In this document: in pieces, positions 32,622 to 41,918 of the stretch
How positions within the stretch are numbered: position 1 is the stretch's first letter
Layout: each line of letters begins with the position of its first letter
Origin: Bacillus sp. OV166
GTDB lineage: Bacteria > Bacillota > Bacilli > Bacillales > Cytobacillaceae
DNA length: 64,000 nt
Reading direction: 5' to 3'
Assembly (NCBI RefSeq): GCF_900177675.1
Contig: NZ_FXWM01000001.1
Span: 5,217,001-5,281,000 of the forward strand
Position numbers and translations under genes: made by a program
The notes under the pieces: generated by a model
Databases searched by the model: none
Told to the model about the DNA's origin: nothing
Seen by the model: the letters and a program-made list of their open reading frames with translations, nothing else

Positions 32622-32656
32622 AAATTCGGGGAAACCCTTGCAGCCCCGAATTTCTC
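32622..32656 (-). terminator. mdh terminator
   Basis: GAAATTCGGGG / CCCCGAATTTC with a 12-nt loop, followed by TTTGC. The T tract is short, so partial read-through is possible. Confidence 0.7.
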
Positions 32657-32668
32657 AATTTTAATTTT

Positions 32669-33607
32669 TTATGCTAACACTTGCATTACATTGCGAACGG
32701 ATTCTGCTGATTTATCTAATGCAGCTTTTTCGTCAGCAGTTAACTCAAGCTCAATTACTTTTTCAATACCATTTGCACCAAGGATCGTTGGTACTCCGAG
32801 GTAAATGCCATCGTAACCAAATTCGCCTTCAAGATAAGCAATGGAAGGAATCACTCGACGTTGATCTTTAAGGATTGCTTCACACATTTCTACTAAAGAA
32901 GCTGCAGGCGCATAATAAGCACTTCCATTACCTAGAAGGTTTACAATTTCACCGCCGCCTTTTCTTGTGCGTTCTACAATTGCTTCTAGACGATCTTTAG
33001 GAATTAAAGTTTCTAATGGAATACCACCAGCATAGGAGTAGCGTACAAGCGGAACCATGTCATCTCCGTGTCCACCCAATACAAATCCCGTAATGTCTTT
33101 AACGGAAAGATTTAATTCTTGAGCAACAAATGTGCGGAAACGAGCACTATCTAGAACTCCAGATTGACCAATTACACGGTTTTTAGGGAATCCTGATTCT
33201 TTAAATACAGTATATGTCATTGCATCTACTGGGTTGGTTAGAACAAGAATCGTACAGTTTGGAGAATACTTTACAATCTCCTGTGTAACACTTCTCATTA
33301 CCTTTTGGTTTGTCTGGACTAAATCATCGCGGCTCATTCCAGGTTTGCGGGCAATACCAGCAGTGATAACCACAATATCAGAATCACGAGTATCTTCATA
33401 ATTTGAAGTACCTGTAATATTAGAATCAAAGCCTTGTACTGGACTCGCTTCAAGCATATCTAACGCTTTACCTTTTGTTGGGTTTTCCATTTGTGGGATA
33501 TCAACTAGAACTACATCGCCAAGTTCCTTTTGTGCCAGTAAAAATGCAGTGGTTGCTCCTGTAAATCCGCCGCCGATAACAGATACCTTTTTACGTTTTA
33601 ATGACAT
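32669..33607 (-). CDS. mdh: Malate dehydrogenase
   Basis: The NAD-dependent, lactate-dehydrogenase-like malate dehydrogenase that interconverts malate and oxaloacetate. The 312 residues start with the Rossmann motif VIGGGFTGATTAFLLAQ. RKPGMSRDDLVQTN forms the active-site loop, VLDSARFRTFVAQEL carries the Asp and Arg, and FVLGGHGDDMVPL the catalytic His. It is third in citZ-icd-mdh, a conserved Bacillus TCA operon. Confidence 0.97.
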   Translation of the reverse strand: MSLKRKKVSVIGGGFTGATTAFLLAQKELGDVVLVDIPQMENPTKGKALDMLEASPVQGFDSNITGTSNYEDTRDSDIVVITAGIARKPGMSRDDLVQTNQKVMRSVTQEIVKYSPNCTILVLTNPVDAMTYTVFKESGFPKNRVIGQSGVLDSARFRTFVAQELNLSVKDITGFVLGGHGDDMVPLVRYSYAGGIPLETLIPKDRLEAIVERTRKGGGEIVNLLGNGSAYYAPAASLVEMCEAILKDQRRVIPSIAYLEGEFGYDGIYLGVPTILGANGIEKVIELELTADEKAALDKSAESVRNVMQVLA

Positions 33608-33651
33608 TTTAATTCTCCCCTTTGAACTTTTTAATGTTTCACTTGAATCTA

Positions 33652-33701
33652 GAAAAGGCAGAAGGGGCTATTTTTATTTACAGCCCGCATCTGCTCTTCA
33701 C
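33652..33701 (-). terminator. Hairpin between icd and mdh
   Basis: GCAGATGCGGGCTG / TAGCCCCTTCTGC with a loop of AT bases and a short TTTTC tail. It may weaken transcription into mdh or act as an RNA processing or stability element. Confidence 0.5.
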
Positions 33702-33710
33702 TTTCCCTTC

Positions 33711-34979
33711 TTATTCCATGTTCTTAATTAGCTCGTCACCGAATTCAGAAGTTTTTACTTCAGTTGCTCCGTCCATTAAACGAGCAAAATCATAAGTTAC
33801 AACTTTAGAAGCAATTGTTTTTTCAACAGATTTAATAACCATTGTAGCCGCTTCATTCCAGCCTAAGTGCTCAAGTAATAACACACCTGATAAAATGACA
33901 GAAGAAGGGTTTACTTTATCAAGACCCGCATACTTAGGTGCAGTACCGTGTGTTGCTTCAAAAATGGCATGTCCTGTTTCATAGTTGATGTTAGCGCCTG
34001 GTGCAATACCAATACCACCTACTTGCGCTGCAAGTGCATCAGAAATGAAATCTCCGTTCAAGTTCATTGTTGCAACCACATCAAACTCACGTGGACGTGT
34101 AAGGATTTGCTGTAAGAAGATATCTGCAATAGCATCTTTTACGATGATTTTGCCTGAAGCTTCTGCATCAGTTTGAGCCTTATTAGCAGCTTCAGAACCC
34201 TGTTCCGCTTTAATGCGGTCATACTGTAACCATGTAAATACTTTATCGCCGAATTCCTTCTCAGCAAGCTCATAACCCCAGTTTTTAAACGCGCCTTCAG
34301 TGAATTTCATGATGTTTCCTTTATGCACGAGTGTAACGGATTTACGGCCCTCTTTAATAGCATAATTGATCGCTGCACGTACTAGACGGCTTGTTCCTTC
34401 TTCCGAAACTGGTTTAATACCGATCCCTGAAGTTTCAGGGAATCTGATTTTCTTAACACCCATTTCGTTTTGTAGGAAGTCAATAACCTTTTTAACTGCT
34501 TCAGTACCTTTTTCATATTCAATACCCGCATAAATATCTTCAGTGTTTTCACGGAAAATAACCATATCCGTATCTTGTGGGCGCTTAACTGGGGAAGGAA
34601 CACCTTCGAACCATCTAACTGGACGTAAGCAGACAAACAAATCTAATTCTTGTCTAAGAGCCACATTTAATGAACGAATTCCTCCGCCAACAGGAGTTGT
34701 TAATGGACCTTTAATGGCAATTAAATACTCTCTGATCACGTCAAGCGTTTCACTTGGAAGCCATTCACCTGTTTGGTTAAATGCCTTTTCTCCCGCTAAA
34801 ACTTCTTTCCAAATCAATTTACGCTCGCCTTTATAGGCTTTTTCAACTGCTGCATTTAAAACTCGCTCGGAGGCTGCCCAAATATCTGGACCGATACCGT
34901 CACCTTCAATAAATGGGATGATTGGATTATTTGGTACATTTAATACTCCGTTTGTAACCGTGATTTTTTCGCCTGACAT
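33711..34979 (-). CDS. icd: Isocitrate dehydrogenase (NADP)
   Basis: Oxidatively decarboxylates isocitrate to 2-oxoglutarate. At 422 residues it is the long prokaryotic homodimeric type. GIRSLNVALRQELDLFVCLRPVRW contains the substrate-binding Ser and Arg residues, and YDRIKAE the catalytic Tyr-Lys region. MNLNGDFISDALAAQVGGIGIAPGANIN carries metal-binding Asp residues, and ATHGTAPKYAG the NADP loop. AGGGAGG precedes the ATG. It lies between citZ and mdh. Confidence 0.97.
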   Translation of the reverse strand: MSGEKITVTNGVLNVPNNPIIPFIEGDGIGPDIWAASERVLNAAVEKAYKGERKLIWKEVLAGEKAFNQTGEWLPSETLDVIREYLIAIKGPLTTPVGGGIRSLNVALRQELDLFVCLRPVRWFEGVPSPVKRPQDTDMVIFRENTEDIYAGIEYEKGTEAVKKVIDFLQNEMGVKKIRFPETSGIGIKPVSEEGTSRLVRAAINYAIKEGRKSVTLVHKGNIMKFTEGAFKNWGYELAEKEFGDKVFTWLQYDRIKAEQGSEAANKAQTDAEASGKIIVKDAIADIFLQQILTRPREFDVVATMNLNGDFISDALAAQVGGIGIAPGANINYETGHAIFEATHGTAPKYAGLDKVNPSSVILSGVLLLEHLGWNEAATMVIKSVEKTIASKVVTYDFARLMDGATEVKTSEFGDELIKNME

Positions 34980-35039
34980 AGTTGATACTCCCTCCTATTA
35001 TGTAAAAGAAAAACTAAAAAACTTACACCCTTTGTCTTA

Positions 35040-35074
35040 TCAAAGGTTAGAGAGGTGAGTCTCTAACCTTTTCA
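35040..35074 (-). terminator. Hairpin between citZ and icd
   Basis: AAAGGTTAGAGA / TCTCTAACCTTT is a perfect 12-bp stem with loop CTCACC, but it is followed by GATAAG, not a U tract. It is probably a processing or stability element rather than a full terminator. Confidence 0.5.
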
Positions 35075-35115
35075 TACATATCTATTAGACCAATTATTCT
35101 AACAAAAGTAAAATA

Positions 35116-36234
35116 TTAACCTCGTTGGTCGATTGCAACATATTTTTGCTTTCCAGGACCAATATAATCAGCACGCGGTCGGATTAACCGGTTGTTCTCA
35201 TATTGTTCAAGAATATGTGCAAGCCATCCTGATACCCTGCTGACAGCAAAGATTGGTGTCATTAAATCATGATCAATCCCTAAACTGTGATAAACAGAGG
35301 CTGAATAGAAATCCACGTTAGGTGGCAAATTCTTTTCACCTGTGACAATGCTTTCAATTTTTTCAGACATATCATACCAGTGAGGTTCGCCCGTTAGTTC
35401 AGTTAACTTTTTAGACATTGCTCTTAGGTGCTTGGCACGTGGGTCACCTTGTCGATATACACGGTGGCCAAAGCCCATGATTTTTTCTTTCTTCTCAAGT
35501 TTACCACGGATGTATGGATCTACATTTTCAAGGGTGCCAATTTCTTTTAGCATTTTCATTACAGCTTCATTTGCCCCACCGTGAAGTGGTCCCTTTAGAG
35601 CTCCGATTGCGGCAGTTACTCCAGAATAAACATCTGATAACGTAGCTACACAAACACGTGCTGTGAATGTAGATGCATTCAATTCATGGTCTGCATGTAA
35701 TACGAGCGCTTTATTTATTGCTTCTTCAGCAATTGGTGCTGGTTCCTTGCCAGTTAACATGTATAAGAAATTCGCTGCAAAGCTTAAATCCTGTTTAGGA
35801 GCGATTGGTTCAAGACCTTTTCTAATACGCGCAAAAGTTGCTACAATAGCAGGCATTTTTGCCTGAAGACGAATCGCTTTTTTATAATTTGAGTCTGAAT
35901 CCATTAAATCAGCTTCATCATCATAAATGCCTAAAAGAGAAACCGCTGTACGAAGTGCTGCCATTGGATGTACTTCTTGAATTGGAAATAGCTTAAAGTG
36001 TTCAATTACTTCCTGTGGAAGTGCTGCATTCTCAGAAAGTTGTTTTTTCAATTCTGCTAACTGCTCTGAATTTGGAAGCTTTAAGTGCCATAATAAATAA
36101 ATTACCTCTTCGAAACTTGCATTCACAGCTAAATCATCAATGTCATAGCCAACATAGGTTAGCGTGTCATCAATAATTGAACTGATTGAGGATGTTGTTG
36201 CCACTACCCCTTCTAGACCGCGTGTTACTGTCAT
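35116..36234 (-). CDS. citZ: Citrate synthase II
   Basis: Condenses acetyl-CoA and oxaloacetate. The 372 residues match B. subtilis CitZ in length and start (TVTRGLEGVVATTSSISS). Catalytic motifs: LHADHELNASTFTARV, GPLHGGANEAVMKML, MGFGHRVYRQGDPRAK, and DFYSASVYHSLGIDHDLMTPIFAVSR with the Asp. I start at ATG 36234 (AAGGAG upstream); the ORF extends six codons further. It is first in citZ-icd-mdh, with a CcpA-type site about 190 bp upstream. Confidence 0.97.
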   Translation of the reverse strand: MTVTRGLEGVVATTSSISSIIDDTLTYVGYDIDDLAVNASFEEVIYLLWHLKLPNSEQLAELKKQLSENAALPQEVIEHFKLFPIQEVHPMAALRTAVSLLGIYDDEADLMDSDSNYKKAIRLQAKMPAIVATFARIRKGLEPIAPKQDLSFAANFLYMLTGKEPAPIAEEAINKALVLHADHELNASTFTARVCVATLSDVYSGVTAAIGALKGPLHGGANEAVMKMLKEIGTLENVDPYIRGKLEKKEKIMGFGHRVYRQGDPRAKHLRAMSKKLTELTGEPHWYDMSEKIESIVTGEKNLPPNVDFYSASVYHSLGIDHDLMTPIFAVSRVSGWLAHILEQYENNRLIRPRADYIGPGKQKYVAIDQRG

Positions 36235-36314
36235 AGTAAATCTCTCCTTCACATTATAAATTTCCCCATACTTTTAAGTAAAAATTACTCCCCTTATTTC
36301 ATCCTTTAAATTGA

Positions 36315-36330
36315 CTGAGCGATTGCTCAG
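36315..36330. promoter_or_regulatory. Palindrome in the citZ upstream region
   Basis: CTGAGC-GATT-GCTCAG within TTGACTGAGCGATTGCTCAGG. This layout resembles TetR-type operators (the Bacillus FadR site has the form TGAATGA...TCATTCA). It is not followed by a U tract on either strand, so a terminator is unlikely. The regulator is unknown. Confidence 0.4.
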
Positions 36331-36422
36331 GTAAAAAGCAAACAAAAAAATACCTATTTCATTTAGAGAAATAAATTGATTAACAATCAAATCAGCATAT
36401 ATATATGTGGTTTATATAAAAA

Positions 36423-36437
36423 AGGATACGCTTACAA
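36423..36437 (-). promoter_or_regulatory. Candidate cre (CcpA) site upstream of citZ
   Basis: On the minus strand TTGTAAGCGTATCCT matches WTGNAANCGNWNNCA except at the last base. CcpA repression of citZ is established in B. subtilis. Confidence 0.5.
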
Positions 36438-36516
36438 GCCTATTATAAACAATTATCAGACTTTTGTGAACGAAAAGGAACCGAAAAGTACAAAAAAATA
36501 TTATTTTACAAAATAT

Positions 36517-36978
36517 CTAGGTGAAAAAATTAAAAATTTTCATTGCTGTATAGGCAATCCCAGCTCCAATTAAAGGTCCAACTGCGACCCCTTTAAAAAT
36601 AGACACAGATAATATCGTGCCAAGAACTAATGCAGTTGTAATCTGCGGATCATCTGCTAGTAACTTAACCCCTCCTTTTGCCAGCATAGCGACAATCATG
36701 CCCGAGATCAGGGCAATCCAAGCATATGATGATTTAAATGCTCCTGTTAAGTCTTTAAAACCAATTTCTCCACTTGCAATCGGGACTAATACCGCAATTG
36801 TAATAATTGTGACACCCCAATTAATACCTTTGGACTGTATAAATGAGAATGCCTTTGTATCCAATCCTACAACCTTTAAGGTAATGAGCACTGCAATGGC
36901 AACCAGTAAGGAACTGTTTTTCGCAATAAAACCAATGACGAGCAATAACAGTAAAAATAAAAATGACTCATTTAGCAT
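36517..36978 (-). CDS. ytwI: DUF441 membrane protein (YtwI type)
   Basis: A 153-residue integral membrane protein with about four or five helices. VLITLKVVGLDTKAFSFIQSKGINWGV and VPIASGEIGFKDLTGAFKSS are characteristic of DUF441, and the KGVAVGPLIGAG block is near the end. It lies between citZ and ytvI, as in B. subtilis. AGGAGG stands before the ATG. Function is unknown. Confidence 0.9.
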   Translation of the reverse strand: MLNESFLFLLLLLVIGFIAKNSSLLVAIAVLITLKVVGLDTKAFSFIQSKGINWGVTIITIAVLVPIASGEIGFKDLTGAFKSSYAWIALISGMIVAMLAKGGVKLLADDPQITTALVLGTILSVSIFKGVAVGPLIGAGIAYTAMKIFNFFT

Positions 36979-37205
36979 GTTCTCACCACCTCCTATTCAA
37001 ATTATCGTAACATAATACCTGCATAAGCATGAAATTAATGATTGCAATAAGTTTCTGTTCTATCTCCTTGCGAATTCTTAAAATAAAATGTTCGTAATAT
37101 TTTTAAGCCTATTATATTTATCTGGAAAAGTTATGCAGTTTATTTCATAAAATGTTAAACTAGAACTACCAAACATACATATAAAAGGTTAAAGGAGGTT
37201 TGTCT

Positions 37206-38321
37206 TTGAATCTTAAGTACTTATACCGGACAATACGATTCTTAATTGTAATAGGTGTTATTGTTTTGGCGCTTTACTCTTTTTATTTTCTGTCAAAAGT
37301 GACCTATCCATTTTTAATTGGACTAATTATTGCGTTTATGATTAATCCACTTGTAGATATTTTTGAAAAAAAGGCTAGAATGCCTCGTGTATTAGCTGTT
37401 TTTATTGCACTTATTATTATTTTTGCCTTATTTGCAGGTTTAATTACACTGCTAATTGCCGAGATTGTCTCTGGTGCTACTTATTTGTCAACGGTAGTCC
37501 CAGATCATCTAGATACGTTAATTGAATATATAGAGAAATATTTTACTGCTCAAATTCTTCCGATATATGATCAATTAACAAGTGTGTTTAATAAACTTGA
37601 ATCAGGGCAGCAGGATACGATTATTGGTAATATACAGAATGTTGGGACGAGAATTGGCTCAACCGTTGGCAATTTTATTCAGAATCTATTTGGGATTATC
37701 CCAAATATCATCGCTTGGCTTCCAAATGCAGCTACCGTTTTAATCTTTTCCTTATTGGCTACTTTTTTTATTAGTAAAGATTGGTACCGTTTATCGACAT
37801 TGGGCGGCAGACTCTTACCTGAGAAAGCAATAACAAGCAGCCGGTCTGTTTTTGTTGATTTAAAAAAGGCGCTGTTTGGTTTTATAAAAGCCCAGTTAAC
37901 ACTGATATCGATTACCACGGTTATTATTCTAATTGGCCTACTTATTCTTCGTGTTGATTACGCGATAACTATCGCTTTAATAACCGGAATAGTGGATGTT
38001 ATTCCTTACCTGGGTACGGGTGCTGTTTTTGTCCCATGGATTATTTATGTGGCGATTGGAGGCAATACGGGTCTTGCCATTGGCTTAGGGGTTCTTTATA
38101 TTGTTGTCATCGTTCAACGGCAAGTCATGGAGCCCAAAATCCTTTCTTCTAATATTGGACTTGATCCATTAGCCACACTGATTGCGTTATTTGTCGGTTT
38201 TAAATTGATTGGTCTTTTAGGATTAATTGTTGGCCCCGTCACCCTTGTCATTATTAGCACCTTGTATCGTGCTAATGTTTTTCATGATTTATGGGTTTTT
38301 ATAAAAGGAAAAGAGGTTTGA
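37206..38321 (+). CDS. ytvI: Sporulation membrane protein YtvI (AI-2E transporter family)
   Basis: An integral membrane protein of about 371 residues with seven or eight helices and the AI-2E/UPF0118 C-terminal pattern (ITGIVDVIPYLGTGAVFVPWI; GPVTLVIISTLYRA). In B. subtilis YtvI is made in the mother cell under sigma-E. I chose TTG 37206, 7 bp after GGAGG (37194-37198); the in-frame TTG at 37200 is only 1 bp away from it. A weak sigma-E-like CATACATA lies just upstream. The substrate is unknown. It converges with fxsA over a shared terminator. Confidence 0.9.
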   Translation: MNLKYLYRTIRFLIVIGVIVLALYSFYFLSKVTYPFLIGLIIAFMINPLVDIFEKKARMPRVLAVFIALIIIFALFAGLITLLIAEIVSGATYLSTVVPDHLDTLIEYIEKYFTAQILPIYDQLTSVFNKLESGQQDTIIGNIQNVGTRIGSTVGNFIQNLFGIIPNIIAWLPNAATVLIFSLLATFFISKDWYRLSTLGGRLLPEKAITSSRSVFVDLKKALFGFIKAQLTLISITTVIILIGLLILRVDYAITIALITGIVDVIPYLGTGAVFVPWIIYVAIGGNTGLAIGLGVLYIVVIVQRQVMEPKILSSNIGLDPLATLIALFVGFKLIGLLGLIVGPVTLVIISTLYRANVFHDLWVFIKGKEV

Positions 38322-38324
38322 GAC

Positions 38325-38373
38325 TTCTTAATAAGAAAAGTCAGCCCCAAATTGGATGCTGACTTTTCTTATT
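38325..38373. terminator. Bidirectional terminator between ytvI and fxsA
   Basis: AAGAAAAGTCAGC / GCTGACTTTTCTT flanked by AT runs on both sides. Confidence 0.85.
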
Positions 38374-38755
38374 TTATGATTTTAATATTTCCTTTATTAA
38401 TCCGTCTTCGCCACGCTTTGATGATTAGAAATTTTATCGGCTTTCTTGTTGGAGGGAAAAGAAATAGGAACCCGGTAACATCAGTGATAAATCCTGGCGT
38501 TAGTAAAAGTGTTCCGCCAATTAAGATGCAAATTCCATCTAAAAGAGCTTCGCCTGGAATCTGACCGGAGCTTAGTTGTTCCTGCACCCTTCTGATTGTC
38601 TGGAGTCCCTCTCTTTTGGCTAAATAAGCCCCAATGATTCCTGTTAATAAAATTAGAGCAATGGTTGGCCAAACACCGATAGCTTTACCTGAAAAAAGTA
38701 AAACACCAATATCCATAGCAGGAATTACAATGATCAACAAAAATAAATAACGCAT
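38369..38755 (-). CDS. fxsA: FxsA family membrane protein
   Basis: A 128-residue cytoplasmic membrane protein with helices at about 3-20, 27-45 and 75-95. The pattern IPAMDIGVLLFSG, LLTGIIGAYLAKREGLQTIRRVQEQL and LLLTPGFITDVTGFLFLFPPTR is diagnostic of FxsA, known in E. coli to relieve phage T7 exclusion when overproduced. The tail is basic. It lies between ytvI and pyk, as in B. subtilis. Confidence 0.92.
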   Translation of the reverse strand: MRYLFLLIIVIPAMDIGVLLFSGKAIGVWPTIALILLTGIIGAYLAKREGLQTIRRVQEQLSSGQIPGEALLDGICILIGGTLLLTPGFITDVTGFLFLFPPTRKPIKFLIIKAWRRRINKGNIKIIK

Positions 38756-38820
38756 AGATGGTCCCCTTTCAAATGCTTATTCTTATTATATTACCAATGG
38801 GGATGATTTTGTGGTTATTA

Positions 38821-38852
38821 AAAAAAAGAAGGGGTTTCCCCTTCTTTTTCCC
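38821..38852 (-). terminator. pfkA-pyk terminator
   Basis: AAAGAAGGGG-AAA-CCCCTTCTTT followed by T residues on the minus strand. Confidence 0.9.
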
Positions 38853-38862
38853 TTATCTGCTC

Positions 38863-40626
38863 TTATAAGACACTAGCATGTCCGTTGTAGATAACTCCAC
38901 TAGTAGCATCTACGGTTATTTCTTGGCCATCTTTAAACAATTCTAAGGCATTATCTACCCCAACAACCACTGGGATGCTAAGGTTTAGTCCAACCACTGC
39001 TGCATGGCTTGTTAATCCGCCCTCTTGGGTAATAACAGCCGCACATTTTTCAAGTGCTGGCACCATATCGCGATCCGTACCAATTGTCACAAGAATCGAA
39101 CCTTGCTTTACTTTTTCTAAAGCTTCTTTCGCATCATGGGCAACTACCACTTTACCAAAGGCTGTTCTACGGCCAATTCCTTGTGCTTTTGTAATAATAT
39201 CGCCGACAACATGGATTTTCATTAGGTTTGTTGTACCGGCTTCACCTACTGGCACACCAGCAGTAATAACAACTAAATCACCACGCTTAACGATACCACT
39301 ATTTAAGCTTTCTTCAACGGCAATATCCAGCATTTCGTCTGTTGTGGTTGCAACCCTTCCAAACTGCGTGTAAACACCCCAAACAAGGGATAGACGCCGG
39401 CATACATGTTCAACGGAAGTTACCGCAACAATCGCTGCTTTCGGACGATATTTAGAAATCATTCTAGCAGTATGACCGCTTTCAGTTGGGGTAATAATCG
39501 ATTTTACATCAAGATTTAAAGCAGTATGTGCGACAGATTGTCCAATCGCATCTGTAAGATTATGTTCTGCATCTTTACTGCGGCTTGAAAGTATTTCTTT
39601 ATGATCTAAAGCTGATTCTGCTCTGGAAGCAATATTGTGCATCGTTTGGACTGCTTCCACAGGATATTGTCCTGCAGCAGTTTCACCAGAAAGCATGATT
39701 GCGTCAGTTCCATCAAATATCGCATTCGCTACATCACTAGCTTCTGCACGAGTTGGTCTAGGATTTCTCTGCATGGAATCAAGCATTTGAGTCGCAGTAA
39801 TAACTGGTTTGCCCTGCGCATTACATTTCTTAATTAACATCTTTTGGACAAGTGGAACCTCTTCAGCAGGGATTTCTACGCCAAGATCTCCACGAGCAAC
39901 CATTAAGCCATCAGAAATTTCTAAGATTTCGTCAATGTTATCGACGCCTTCCTGGTTTTCAATCTTAGGAATAATGTGGATATGTGTAGCATTATTTCCT
40001 TCTAATAACTGACGGATTTCTAAAACATCCTTTGCACGTCGAACGAAAGAGGCAGCAATAAAATCAACACCTTGTTCAATTCCGAAAAGAATATCTTGAG
40101 TATCTTTTTCTGTAATTCCAGGCAGGTTCACTGATACACCTGGAACGTTAACGCCTTTTTTATTTTTCAATGTACCGCTATTTAAAATTTTGGTATGGAT
40201 TTCATTCGCCGATTTATCCACATTCGTTACTTCTAAGCCAATTAAGCCATCATCTAAAAGAATCTTTGAGCCTACATGGACATCTTCAATTAGCCCTGGA
40301 TATGTAACTGAAAACTTTTGAAGAGTTCCTTCTACTTCGGTCATGGAAACGATAATATTTTCTCCAGCCGTTAGCTCAAGTGCACCGTTTTCCATGTTGT
40401 TTGTCCGAATTTCAGGACCTTTTGTATCTAATAGGATGGCAACGATTTTGCCAGTTTGTCTGGATGCTTCGCGAATATTTTGGATTCGTGCACCATGTTC
40501 TGCAAAATCTCCATGTGAAAAATTTAATCGAGCTACGTTCATACCCGAATTGATTAATTGTGTTAATTTTTCAACGCTTTCACTAGCTGGACCAATCGTA
40601 CAAACGATTTTTGTTTTTCGTAACAT
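38863..40626 (-). CDS. pyk: Pyruvate kinase with C-terminal phosphohistidine-like domain
   Basis: Converts phosphoenolpyruvate and ADP to pyruvate and ATP. The 587 residues hold the TIM barrel with B domain (RKTKIVCTIGPASES; IPKIENQEGVDNIDEIL; MVARGDLGVEIP; TATQMLDSM) and the allosteric C domain. An extra Bacillus-type segment (about 475-587) resembles the PEP-utilising mobile domain, with GGLTSHAAVVG holding the TSH motif. It lies about 60 bp after pfkA, the conserved glycolytic pair. Confidence 0.97.
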   Translation of the reverse strand: MLRKTKIVCTIGPASESVEKLTQLINSGMNVARLNFSHGDFAEHGARIQNIREASRQTGKIVAILLDTKGPEIRTNNMENGALELTAGENIIVSMTEVEGTLQKFSVTYPGLIEDVHVGSKILLDDGLIGLEVTNVDKSANEIHTKILNSGTLKNKKGVNVPGVSVNLPGITEKDTQDILFGIEQGVDFIAASFVRRAKDVLEIRQLLEGNNATHIHIIPKIENQEGVDNIDEILEISDGLMVARGDLGVEIPAEEVPLVQKMLIKKCNAQGKPVITATQMLDSMQRNPRPTRAEASDVANAIFDGTDAIMLSGETAAGQYPVEAVQTMHNIASRAESALDHKEILSSRSKDAEHNLTDAIGQSVAHTALNLDVKSIITPTESGHTARMISKYRPKAAIVAVTSVEHVCRRLSLVWGVYTQFGRVATTTDEMLDIAVEESLNSGIVKRGDLVVITAGVPVGEAGTTNLMKIHVVGDIITKAQGIGRRTAFGKVVVAHDAKEALEKVKQGSILVTIGTDRDMVPALEKCAAVITQEGGLTSHAAVVGLNLSIPVVVGVDNALELFKDGQEITVDATSGVIYNGHASVL

Positions 40627-40685
40627 TCTTATTTTTCCTCCCGTATTAGAAAAGCAATTTTGCCATTTCTTAAATTCATAAATCC

Positions 40686-41645
40686 TTAAATCGATAATTC
40701 CATAGAAAGTTTGTAAAGATCACGATCTAAAGTATGTTGTCGGCCAAGTGCTTCAATGATGTCATAATCTACAAGCTGATTCTTTTCAATCCCTACTGCT
40801 CGGCCGCCTTTCCCTTCAATAAGAAGCTCAACTGCTCTTGCTCCTAATCTGCTTGCAAGAACTCTGTCAGCTGCAGTTGGTGAGCCACCGCGTTGAATAT
40901 GACCTAAGACAGAAACTCTCGTATCAAAGTTTGTTGCCTCCTGAACTTGCTGCCCAAGCTCAACACCACTGCACACACCTTCAGCAACAACAATAATACT
41001 ATGCTTTTTACCGCGTTCCTGCCCTTTTCGAAGTTTTTCAACGATATCATTCATGTCATAGCCTTCTTCAGGTATTAAAATCGTTTCTGCACCGCCAGCA
41101 AGTCCTGCCCAAAGAGCAATGTCCCCAGCGTTTCGCCCCATTACTTCAATAATAAAAGTTCTTTCATGAGAAGTCGCAGTGTCACGAATTTTATCTAATG
41201 AATCGATAACTGTATTTAATGCTGTGTCAAACCCAATCGTAAGTTCTGTCCCAGGAATATCATTATCAATCGTACCCGGAACCCCAACACACGGATAGCC
41301 ATGTTCTGTTAACGCTTTTGCCCCACGGTAAGAACCATCTCCACCGATAACCACTAGGCCTTCAATTCCATGTGCTTTTAGCTGCTCGATCCCTTTTTGC
41401 TGTCCTTCTTTTGTTTTAAATTCTGGGCAGCGTGCCGATTGGAGCATTGTCCCGCCGCGCTGAATAATATCTCCAACAGAACCAAGTTCAAGCTTTTTAA
41501 TATTTCCAGAAATTAATCCCGTATAACCACCATAGATACCATAAACCTCAAGATTGTGATAAATTGCTTTCCGAACCACAGCACGAATTGCTGGATTCAT
41601 CCCTGGGGAATCTCCACCACTTGTAAGTACTCCTATTTTTTTCAT
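40686..41645 (-). CDS. pfkA: ATP-dependent 6-phosphofructokinase
   Basis: The committed step of glycolysis. The 319 residues start MKKIGVLTSGGDSPGMNPAI. Further motifs are VIGGDGSYRGAKAL (ATP), PGTIDNDIPGTELTIGFDTALN with the catalytic Asp, EVMGRNAGDIA, and HIQRGGSPTAADRVLASRLGARAV. I start at ATG 41645, the B. subtilis length; the ORF adds three codons upstream. It is first in pfkA-pyk. Confidence 0.97.
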   Translation of the reverse strand: MKKIGVLTSGGDSPGMNPAIRAVVRKAIYHNLEVYGIYGGYTGLISGNIKKLELGSVGDIIQRGGTMLQSARCPEFKTKEGQQKGIEQLKAHGIEGLVVIGGDGSYRGAKALTEHGYPCVGVPGTIDNDIPGTELTIGFDTALNTVIDSLDKIRDTATSHERTFIIEVMGRNAGDIALWAGLAGGAETILIPEEGYDMNDIVEKLRKGQERGKKHSIIVVAEGVCSGVELGQQVQEATNFDTRVSVLGHIQRGGSPTAADRVLASRLGARAVELLIEGKGGRAVGIEKNQLVDYDIIEALGRQHTLDRDLYKLSMELSI

Positions 41646-41842
41646 GGTTACCACCTCAATTTTTAATTTAAAAAAATATGTATATCCTCATTTGAAATAG
41701 AAAATAAAGCTACGATCCTATAAAAATTACTTCTTTTATTATTTACATAAAACCCTCGAATATTTATAAAATAACATGAAGAAATAACTATAACAACCTT
41801 ATGGTATTAGTAATTATAATAGGCAGAATAATCTATTAACTG

Positions 41843-41876
41843 GAAACGCTTTATTCACTCTTGTAAGCGTCATCAA
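41843..41876. promoter_or_regulatory. Two cre-like half matches far upstream of pfkA
   Basis: CTGGAAACGCTTTAT and TTGTAAGCGTCATCA each resemble WTGNAANCGNWNNCA with one to three deviations and lie about 20 bp apart. No promoter could be tied to them, so a CcpA role is only possible. Confidence 0.3.
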
Positions 41877-41918
41877 CAAACTTTTTATGGATTTCTGGTG
41901 AACATTTTGTGAATTTTA

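Noticed and set aside
36376..36573. 65-codon frame upstream of ytwI
   Set aside because: It is AT-rich, overlaps the end of ytwI antisense and has no initiation signal.
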